Below the pieces are notes generated by a model, which searched no databases, had not been told where the DNA came from, and worked only from the letters and a program-made list of their open reading frames with translations. Shown here piece by piece: positions 1 to 5,050 of a stretch of 5,940 nucleotides of DNA. The stretch's first letter is position 1. Every line of letters begins with the position of its first letter. The stretch is from Planctomycetia bacterium (GTDB lineage: Bacteria > Planctomycetota > Planctomycetia > Pirellulales > UBA1268), in assembly GCA_010027105.1 (NCBI GenBank), contig RGVT01000177.1:1-5940 (forward strand). The letters run 5' to 3'. The translations under genes were made by a program, and so were the position numbers.

Positions 1-39
1 TGTCCCACATGTGGGACAGGCTGAAGCCTGTCCCACATG
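1..39. repeat. Palindromic hairpin repeat, truncated by the left edge
   Basis: Positions 8-22 and 25-39 are perfect reverse complements (15 bp) separated by only two bases, so the element can form a strong hairpin. Positions 1-11 repeat 29-39 exactly, and 1-18 is itself a perfect 18-bp palindrome. This looks like the end of a tandem array of about 28-bp units, each able to pair with its neighbour. It lies about 60 bp beyond the stop codon of the leftward response regulator gene and could end that transcript, but no T-run is visible. A dispersed REP-like element is the other possibility. Short hairpins of this general kind recur in planctomycete genomes as I remember them, which I cannot check here. 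Confidence 0.75.
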
Positions 40-101
40 CCCATACCTGCCTCGCGGCGCTCTTCCGATCACCGAGCGTCGCGAGGGGAGCGGCGGGCGG
101 G

Positions 102-734
102 TTACACGAGGCCCCGGCGGACGGCCCAGACCGCGGCCTGCGTGCGGTCGGAGACGGCGATTTTTCGGAGCACGTTTTGGACGTGCTCCTTCACGGTCTC
201 GACGCTGATCGTCAGCGATTGGGCGATCTCCTTGTTGGAGAGGCCGAGGGCCATGTGGCGGAGCACCTGGGTTTCGCGCTGCGTGAGGGGGATGTCGGGG
301 TCGGGCGTGGCGACGCGGTTGGCCATGGTGGTGGCGACCCGCCGCAACTCCCCCGCCCGCATCGGCAACTGCCCGGCGGCCGCGCCCGTGATCGAGTGGA
401 CGAGTTCGGCGCGCGTCGAGCCCTTGAGGATGTAGTCGTGGGCGCCGGCGGCGACCGCCCGGGCGACGTAGGTCGGGTTGTCGAACGTCGAGAGCATCAC
501 GCAGCGGACGTTCGGCGCGTCGTGACGAATCTTTTCGAGGGCGGCCAGGCCGTCCTTGCCCGGCATGCGGATGTCGATGAGGACGACGTCGGGCTTGAGC
601 TTTTTGGTCAGCCTGATCGCCTCGTCCCCCGTGGAGGCCTCGCCGACGATCTTGACCTCCGAGCCCGAGAGCAGGCTCGCCAGACCCCGCCGCACCACCT
701 CGTGGTCGTCCGCAATCACCACTTTCACAGCCAT
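102..734 (-). CDS. NarL/FixJ-family response regulator (LuxR-type HTH)
   Basis: A 210-residue two-component transcription factor. The receiver domain occupies about residues 3-120. It has the acidic pair Asp9-Asp10, the phosphoacceptor Asp54 (in LIDIRMPG), Ser82 at the switch position and the conserved Lys104 (in YILKGS). A linker of about 25 residues leads to a LuxR-type helix-turn-helix at about 148-206, with the signature LTQRETQVL, GLSNKEIA and TVKEHVQNVL. Phosphorylation by a sensor kinase normally controls DNA binding in this family. No kinase is encoded in the window, so its signal and targets are unknown. Start choice: a GGAAGG (745-750, minus) is 10 nt from the ATG at 734 but only 1 nt from the ATG at 743, which would add three residues. 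The longer in-frame ATG at 806 adds residues unlike the family. Confidence 0.95.
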   Translation of the reverse strand: MAVKVVIADDHEVVRRGLASLLSGSEVKIVGEASTGDEAIRLTKKLKPDVVLIDIRMPGKDGLAALEKIRHDAPNVRCVMLSTFDNPTYVARAVAAGAHDYILKGSTRAELVHSITGAAAGQLPMRAGELRRVATTMANRVATPDPDIPLTQRETQVLRHMALGLSNKEIAQSLTISVETVKEHVQNVLRKIAVSDRTQAAVWAVRRGLV

Positions 735-1056
735 CTGTTTCATGCCTTCCGCGGCCTCTCGCCGCCGTTGGAGCCGAACCGTGTGACCACAAACCGAACG
801 TCCCATCCGCGGGGCTCGGTCACACCGTGCCGAGCACCGCCACCCTCACGCCGTTCGAACAATATCAAAATTTTTTCCAATCTAAAACGGACCCAGACCC
901 CTGGTCGGACCCTGGAGAGCACCTTTTCTATGGTCTGGTGAGTCCGTCCCCAACCACCCGAGCGGGCTATGGAACCCTAGCGCCGGGCTGGACCGCGGGC
1001 ACCCGGCGGGGCGGCGCGGGGCCCCGGGCGGCGGATCGCGGGGGACACTCGGGACT
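735..1056. other. Gene-free 322-bp gap with AT-rich island
   Basis: This stretch lies between the hemC stop and the start of the response regulator gene, both on the minus strand. I see no protein gene with family character; the frames open here are GC-driven. The standout is an AT-rich island at about 858-888 with A and T runs, in otherwise very GC-rich DNA, next to the 8-bp palindrome GTTCGAAC (853-860). It probably holds the promoter or leader of the response regulator gene. A weak minus-strand candidate is TTGGGG (948-953), 17 bp, TAGAAA (925-930). A TATTGT (859-864, minus) in the island has no good -35 partner. No intrinsic terminator with a T-run is evident behind hemC. Confidence 0.5.
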
Positions 1057-2016
1057 TCAACCGGGTTTGCCGGGCGCGGGTTTCGCGCCCCGGGCGGCGG
1101 CCAGCATCGCATCGGCGCCGGAGGCACGCAGGCTCCCGGCCACCGCCCTGCCCAGAGTTTCGGGGAGGTCGTCCGGTGCGGCCGTAGCCTCCGCCGTGAT
1201 CGCGTGCACCACACCGTCCCGGTCTTCGAGCACGCACCCCCCGAGCACCAGGCCGCCCTCTGGATCGTGGCGGGCCCAGCCGCCGATGGGGGCGAGACAA
1301 CCGCCTGCCAATGCCGCAAGGAAACTTCGTTCCGCCGCCACGGCCGCGCGGGTGGCCGCGTGGTCGAGCGGCGCTACCGCGGCCAGGGCCGCCGCGTCGG
1401 CGGCCCGCGTCTGCACGACGAGGGCGCCCTGGGCGACTGCGGGCCAGAAGCCGGGGGGCTCGAGCACCTCGGTGATCCGAGCCTCGAGGCCGAGCCGCTC
1501 GAGCCCTGCGCCGGCGAGAACCAGCGCGTCGTAGGCCCCCTCGTCGAGCCGGCCGAGCCGCGAGTCGACGTTACCCCGCACGCCGCGCACCACGACGTCG
1601 GGCCGCAGCGACCGCACGAGCATGTGCCGCCTGACGCTCGACGTGCCGACGACCGCCCCGGGAGGGAGGGCGGCGAGCCCGGCGTGGCGGCTCACGAGCA
1701 CGTCGAACGGCAGGGCACGCGGCGGCACGCACGCCAACGTCAGCCCCGCCGTCTCGGCGGTGGGCAGGTCCTTGAGGCTGTGCACCGCCGCGTCGATCCG
1801 TCCGTCGAGCAGCGCCGCCTCGAGTTCCCGCACGAACACGCCGTCGCCGCCGATCGCGGGCACGGGCCTGTCGCCCTGTTCGTCGCCCACGGTGGTGATC
1901 GTCTGGATCGTCACGGCGACCCCGAACTCCCGGAGCCGCGCGGCGACCCAGTCGGTCTGCGTGCGGGCGAGGAGGCTCGCGCGGGTGCCGATCCGGAGGG
2001 CTGGGGGCGGAGTCAT
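1057..2016 (-). CDS. hemC: Porphobilinogen deaminase (hydroxymethylbilane synthase)
   Basis: The 319-residue product, near the usual length of about 310, joins four porphobilinogen molecules into hydroxymethylbilane in cytoplasmic tetrapyrrole (heme) synthesis. Family motifs appear in order: RIGTRAS with Arg12; VHSLKDLPT with Lys82 and catalytic Asp83; GTSSVRR with Arg129-Arg130; VRGNVDSRL with Arg147 and Arg153; and LAGGCLAPIG, whose Cys240 should carry the dipyrromethane cofactor. One oddity is Asp58 in GGDGVF, where E. coli has Lys59 (GGKGLF). Another is that the segment usually reading QGAxGIE reads QGALVVQ here. The C-terminal domain is complete and ends in an Ala/Pro/Lys/Gly tail. The ATG overlaps the stop of the upstream ComF gene as ATGA, implying translational coupling in one operon. 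Confidence 0.97.
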   Translation of the reverse strand: MTPPPALRIGTRASLLARTQTDWVAARLREFGVAVTIQTITTVGDEQGDRPVPAIGGDGVFVRELEAALLDGRIDAAVHSLKDLPTAETAGLTLACVPPRALPFDVLVSRHAGLAALPPGAVVGTSSVRRHMLVRSLRPDVVVRGVRGNVDSRLGRLDEGAYDALVLAGAGLERLGLEARITEVLEPPGFWPAVAQGALVVQTRAADAAALAAVAPLDHAATRAAVAAERSFLAALAGGCLAPIGGWARHDPEGGLVLGGCVLEDRDGVVHAITAEATAAPDDLPETLGRAVAGSLRASGADAMLAAARGAKPAPGKPG

Positions 2017-2771
2017 GGGCCCTCGTCACCGGGGGGCGAGGGCTCGCCGAGCCGGTCGGCCCTGGCGAGCGCCGCACCGTGCACCGCCGCCGCGCCCGCC
2101 CCCCTCGAGGCGGCCGCGCAGGCGGCGAGGGTCGCCCCGGTCGTGACCACGTCGTCGACGAGCAGGATCCTTCGCCCGTCCAGGCGCCCGCGGACGCGGA
2201 ACGCGCCGGCCACGTTGCCCGCCCGCTCCTCGGCGGGGAGCTCGTTCTGCATCCGCGTGGGCCTGGCCCGCAGCAGCACCGTCGTCACGGGAACCCGCAG
2301 CCTGCCCGCGACGGCCCGCGCGATCTCCTCGGCGGCGCTCGTGCCCCGCTGCGCGCGCCGCCACCAGTGCATCGGCACAGGCGCCACGGCGTCCAGCCGG
2401 GCCTCCTCGAGCCGGGCCCGTTGCTTCTCCACGAGCAGCGTGGCCAGGGCGCGCGCGAGGTCCTCCCCGCCCGGCCGCTTCACCCGGAGAATCGCCTCGC
2501 GGAGCGCGTCGGCGTAGCCGCCGAGAATCATCAGGCCGTCCCAGGCGGGAGCCGCGCGGCGGCAGTCGCGGCATGCGGCGGCCGCCGCGCCGCAGCGCGG
2601 GCACCGCTCGTGGTCGCGGGCGAACTCGCGGGCGCACCGCTCACACAGCCCCGAGGTGGCGAGGTCGTCCTCGGCACGGCACGCGGGGCAGCGCGGGGGA
2701 AACAGGAGGTCGCCTCCCTCGCCGGCCCAGCGCACGGCCTGCCGACCCCAGCGTTGCGCCCAAGAAATCAT
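2013..2771 (-). CDS. comF: ComF-family phosphoribosyltransferase-like protein
   Basis: A 252-residue protein with the usual two-part ComF layout. The N-terminus (about 23-72) has four Cys pairs: Cys28/Cys31, Cys43/Cys46, Cys57/Cys60 and Cys67/Cys70, as expected for a double zinc-binding region. The rest is a type I phosphoribosyltransferase fold. It includes VAPVPMHWWRRAQRG (about 129-143), where relatives usually have a VPVP-type motif, and the PRPP-binding loop RILLVDDVVTTGATL (201-215). ComF proteins are linked to DNA uptake in competent bacteria, but the family is widespread in non-competent species (often as GntX) and its substrate is unclear. The gene leads an operon with hemC, overlapping it by 4 bp. 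The ATG at 2771 has no recognisable Shine-Dalgarno site, and I found no convincing promoter for it in the divergent gap. Confidence 0.93.
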   Translation of the reverse strand: MISWAQRWGRQAVRWAGEGGDLLFPPRCPACRAEDDLATSGLCERCAREFARDHERCPRCGAAAAACRDCRRAAPAWDGLMILGGYADALREAILRVKRPGGEDLARALATLLVEKQRARLEEARLDAVAPVPMHWWRRAQRGTSAAEEIARAVAGRLRVPVTTVLLRARPTRMQNELPAEERAGNVAGAFRVRGRLDGRRILLVDDVVTTGATLAACAAASRGAGAAAVHGAALARADRLGEPSPPGDEGP

Positions 2772-2796
2772 GCGTTTTTCGCGCGTCCCACTCAGA

Positions 2797-2826
2797 TTGA
2801 CGGTGGCCCCGGGCTCCTCCTATCCT
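2797..2826 (+). promoter_or_regulatory. Candidate sigma-70 promoter for the permease gene
   Basis: TTGACG at 2797-2802 matches the -35 consensus at five of six positions. After an 18-bp spacer, TATCCT at 2821-2826 matches the -10 consensus at four of six. It lies in the 109-bp region between the divergent ComF and permease genes and points toward the permease ATG at 2881, predicting a leader of about 45-50 nt. The leader contains a small inverted repeat (2839-2850, GGCAC/GTGCC). This is a motif match only. Confidence 0.5.
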
Positions 2827-2880
2827 CCGCGGCCCGCCGGCACACGTGCCCGTGCGGCCGCCCGTGGCGTGTGCCGACCG

Positions 2881-4011
2881 ATGCTCATCGACCGCTACAT
2901 CACCCGGGCTCAGGCCCACGCCTTCGGCATCGTGTTCGTCAGTCTTGCAGGCCTCACGTTCGTTGTCGATGCCTTCACGAACATCGAGGAATTCATCGCC
3001 CACGGGGCCCAGGCAGGCGGCCTGTGGCGGGTGCTGGCCGGGTACTACGGCTGCCGGCTGATCTCATTCTTCGACGCCACGAGCCCGGTGATCGCGCTGG
3101 CGAGCGCCATGTTCGCGCTCTCGTGGCTGGAGCGGCACAACGAGCTCACCGCCCTTTTGGCCGCCGGCGTCACCCGCTGGCGGATCGCGCGGCCGACCCT
3201 CGTGTTCGCCGCCGCGGTGAGCCTCGTCGCCGTGGCGAACCGGGAGTGCGTGCTTCCGCACGTGCGCCACGCGTTCACCCGCAACGCGCAGGATCTCCGA
3301 GGCGACGCCACCCACCCGTTCGAGGCCCGCTACGACCACCGCACCGAAATCCTGTTCCGCGGCCGCACCGCCAGGATGGCCGACTGCCGGATCGAGGCGC
3401 CGAGCCTCCTGCTCCCGCCGGCACTCGCCGAACTGGGCCCACAGATCGACGCGGCCGAGGCGTTCTGGCGGCCCGCGGCGGAGGGCCGGCCGGCCGGCTA
3501 CCTGCTCGTGGGCGTGACGGAACCCGCCGACATCGACCGCCTCGGGCCGCCCCCCGACGGCAGCCCACCCGTCGTGCTCACCCGCACCGCCGCCCCCTCG
3601 CTCGAGCCGGGGCAGTGCCTCGTCGCCAGCGACGTCACCTTCGAGCAGTTGATCGGTTCGACGAACTGGAGCCAGTACTCGTCGACGCCCGACCTCGTGC
3701 GGGCGATCGCCAACCCCAGCCTCGGCGTGGGGGCGGACGTACCGCTGCGGGTGCATGCCCGGTTCCTCGCCCCGGTGCTCGACATGTCGCTCACCCTGCT
3801 CGGCATCCCGCTCGTCGTCGGCCCGAACCGCCGCGGCATCTTCGCGGCGGTCGGACTGTGCGTCGCCATGACGGTGGTCTTCTTCCTCGTGACGCTCGGC
3901 TGCCACGCCCTCGCGGCGGGCTACCTGCTCAGCCCGTCGCTCGGGGCCTGGCTCCCCGTGCTCGTCCTCTCGCCACTGGCGGCCTGGCGGGCGCAGCCGA
4001 TGTGGCGGTGA
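2881..4011 (+). CDS. LptF/LptG-family (YjgP/YjgQ) permease
   Basis: The 376-residue inner-membrane protein has the family layout. The start MLIDRYITRAQ resembles the LptF/LptG opening. Three hydrophobic segments follow at about 14-31, 60-82 and 101-120, then a soluble region of about 165 residues that should be the periplasmic beta-jellyroll. Three more membrane segments lie at about 296-313, 318-345 and 352-369. In Gram-negative bacteria LptF and LptG form the transmembrane part of the LptB2FG exporter, which extracts lipopolysaccharide and passes it to LptC/LptA. Usually two such genes are adjacent; only one is present here, and I cannot say which type it is. No Shine-Dalgarno site precedes the ATG. 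An in-frame GTG at 2869 is possible, but the ATG fits the family start. The substrate in this organism is not shown. Confidence 0.86.
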   Translation: MLIDRYITRAQAHAFGIVFVSLAGLTFVVDAFTNIEEFIAHGAQAGGLWRVLAGYYGCRLISFFDATSPVIALASAMFALSWLERHNELTALLAAGVTRWRIARPTLVFAAAVSLVAVANRECVLPHVRHAFTRNAQDLRGDATHPFEARYDHRTEILFRGRTARMADCRIEAPSLLLPPALAELGPQIDAAEAFWRPAAEGRPAGYLLVGVTEPADIDRLGPPPDGSPPVVLTRTAAPSLEPGQCLVASDVTFEQLIGSTNWSQYSSTPDLVRAIANPSLGVGADVPLRVHARFLAPVLDMSLTLLGIPLVVGPNRRGIFAAVGLCVAMTVVFFLVTLGCHALAAGYLLSPSLGAWLPVLVLSPLAAWRAQPMWR

Positions 4012-4232
4012 CGACGGTCGTGCAGATTCCAGGGACGACGGCCGCCGTCGGCAAACCCTCCGCAATCCGCCGCAACCCCGCGGCCCGCAACGGCTTCCGC
4101 ACCCTTCTTGTTTCGCCAGTCCTTTTTTCTCTACCCGGACCCCCACGGCGGCCGATGCTACTGGTACGAACGGGAGTTCGGTTCGGAGGGCCGCTCGGAG
4201 CGGCTTTCCCCCGGCAAAGGAGTGCCACGGTC
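4012..4232 (+). other. Gap and leader region upstream of fliW
   Basis: A 221-bp stretch without a gene. Just after the permease stop is a short GC-rich inverted repeat (4036-4041 with 4045-4050) lacking a T-run, so it is a poor terminator. A pyrimidine-rich stretch lies at about 4101-4135. GCCGATGC at 4151-4158 matches six of eight bases of the flagellar sigma-28 -10 consensus, but the expected -35 is only TACC. The last 60 bases are a GGA-rich leader, described separately. Confidence 0.4.
4173..4222 (+). promoter_or_regulatory. GGA-rich fliW leader with hairpin and Shine-Dalgarno site
   Basis: Four GGA triplets occur at 4173-4175, 4185-4187, 4197-4199 and 4219-4221. The third sits at the tip of a hairpin with the 6-bp stem GCCGCT/AGCGGC (4190-4195 and 4199-4204), though its A pairs if the stem closes fully. 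The fourth is within the strong Shine-Dalgarno AAAGGAG (4216-4222), 10 nt before the fliW ATG. CsrA proteins bind GGA, preferably in hairpin loops, so this could be a CsrA-binding leader. This is inferred from motifs only. Confidence 0.35.
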
Positions 4233-4673
4233 ATGCGGATCAACACCACCAGATTCGGGCGGATCGACGTCGATCCGGCCGACGTCCTCACCTTCCCGAG
4301 CGGCCTGCCGGGGCTGGAGGACTGTCGCGAATGGGCGCTGCTCGCCGACGCGACGAACGACGCGCTCGGCTGGCTTCAGAGCACGACCCGCGGCGACGTC
4401 GCCCTGGCGGTCGTGAGCCCGCGCCGCTTCGTACCCGACTACCAGGTGCGCATCCCGCGCAGCGAACTCACGCCTCTGGCGATCGACGACATCCGCCAGG
4501 CGCAGGTGGTGCTCGTCGTCAGTCGCAACGGCACATCCCTCACGCTCAATCTCAAGGCTCCAATCGTCATCAACCTCGAAGCCCGCACCGGCCGTCAGGT
4601 CGTCGCGAGCGGCGAGCTCCCGATGCAGTACGAACTCGCCACCCGCCAACCCACGCTGAAAAAGAGCGCATAA
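4233..4673 (+). CDS. fliW: Flagellar assembly factor FliW (CsrA antagonist)
   Basis: This 146-residue protein matches FliW along its length: RFGRIDVDPADVLTFPSGLPG (the signature near residues 8-27), LGWLQS (about 45-50), FVPDY (66-70) and NLKAPIVIN (106-114). In Bacillus subtilis, FliW binds CsrA and relieves its repression of flagellin mRNA; free flagellin in turn captures FliW, so the switch senses flagellin level. Here csrA follows 61 bp downstream, the classic pairing. The ATG at 4233 is chosen for its AAAGGAG site (10-nt spacing) and because homology begins exactly there; the same frame stays open far upstream only because of high GC. No flagellin or other flagellar gene is in the window, so the controlled target is unknown. 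Confidence 0.97.
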   Translation: MRINTTRFGRIDVDPADVLTFPSGLPGLEDCREWALLADATNDALGWLQSTTRGDVALAVVSPRRFVPDYQVRIPRSELTPLAIDDIRQAQVVLVVSRNGTSLTLNLKAPIVINLEARTGRQVVASGELPMQYELATRQPTLKKSA

Positions 4674-4713
4674 TACGAGTGGCCGCCGGCGGTTTCCCGC
4701 CCGCCCCACGAAA

Positions 4714-4727
4714 GGATTCAGGAAGGA
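4714..4727 (+). promoter_or_regulatory. csrA Shine-Dalgarno with clustered GGA motifs
   Basis: Three GGA triplets (4714-4716, 4721-4723, 4725-4727) lie within 14 nt. The last two form the Shine-Dalgarno AGGAAGGA, 7 nt before the csrA ATG. CsrA bound there would block ribosome entry, as in known CsrA autoregulation. A small stem (GGCGG 4688-4692 with CCGCC 4697-4701) lies upstream. Binding is inferred, not shown. Confidence 0.45.
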
Positions 4728-4734
4728 CCCTCCG

Positions 4735-5019
4735 ATGCTCGTACTCTCGAGGCAACGCGACGAAAGCATCATGATCGGCGACACCATCGTCGTCACGATC
4801 GTGGACATCCGGGGAGACAAGGTCCGGCTCGGCATCAACGCGCCGGCCGAGATCCCGGTGCATCGCCAGGAGGTCTACGAGGCGATCCAGCGGGAAAATC
4901 TCCGGGCCTCGCGGCTCGAGCCGGGCGACACCGAGGGGCTCGGCCGCCTCGCCGGCCGCGGCCAGCCGGGCGGACAAAACGGCCCGCAGAACAGGCCGAC
5001 GGACGGCCCGCGGCGATAG
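4735..5019 (+). CDS. csrA: Carbon storage regulator CsrA (RNA-binding)
   Basis: The 94-residue product has a complete CsrA core (about residues 1-61): MLVLSRQRDESIMIGD, VTIVDIRGDKVRLGI, NAPAEIPVHR and EVYEAIQREN. CsrA is a domain-swapped dimer that binds GGA in mRNA leaders, usually blocking translation; Leu4 and Arg44, important for RNA contact, are both present. Asn55 aligns with the B. subtilis residue required for FliW control, matching the fliW gene just upstream. After the core, residues about 62-94 form a low-complexity tail rich in Gly, Arg, Pro, Gln and Asn; many CsrA proteins end near 60-75 residues. The start is supported by AGGAAGGA at 7-nt spacing and by the invariant MLVLSR. The mqnD gene begins 31 bp downstream on the same strand. 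Confidence 0.98.
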   Translation: MLVLSRQRDESIMIGDTIVVTIVDIRGDKVRLGINAPAEIPVHRQEVYEAIQRENLRASRLEPGDTEGLGRLAGRGQPGGQNGPQNRPTDGPRR

Positions 5020-5050
5020 CCGTTCCGGGGATCGGGGCTATAGTGTGCCC

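Noticed and set aside
948..980. Possible tRNA T-arm-like sequence on the minus strand
   Set aside because: The loop does not fit the TTCRANY pattern and no acceptor or anticodon arm could be matched.
1072..1090. 7-bp stem hairpin near the 3' end of hemC as a terminator
   Set aside because: It lies within the coding region and is not followed by a T-run on the minus strand.
827..1534. 235-codon plus-strand frame covering the gap and the hemC 3' end
   Set aside because: The translation is low-complexity Ala/Ser/Arg, overlaps hemC in antisense, and has no start signal.
1204..2517. Long plus-strand open frame (437 codons) opposite hemC and comF
   Set aside because: It is antisense to two clearly conserved genes. 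Its translation is low-complexity Arg/Pro/Ala/Gly with no family motif, typical of GC-rich shadow frames.
4036..4050. Inverted repeat after the permease stop as an intrinsic terminator
   Set aside because: The stem is 6 bp with a 3-nt loop and no T-run follows; such repeats are common in GC-rich DNA.
3064..4146. 360-codon minus-strand open frame opposite the permease gene
   Set aside because: Its sequence is Arg/Gly/Glu-rich without motifs, while the plus strand encodes a coherent six-helix permease.
2079..4232. Upstream part of a very long plus-strand frame ending at the fliW stop
   Set aside because: The frame stays open because of high GC, overlaps comF and the permease gene, and has no recognisable domain before residue 1 of FliW at 4233, which has its own strong Shine-Dalgarno site.
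5039..5044. TATAGT as a -10 element giving a leaderless mqnD transcript
   Set aside because: No -35-like hexamer lies at 16-18 bp upstream, and the short distance from csrA is explained as well by co-transcription.
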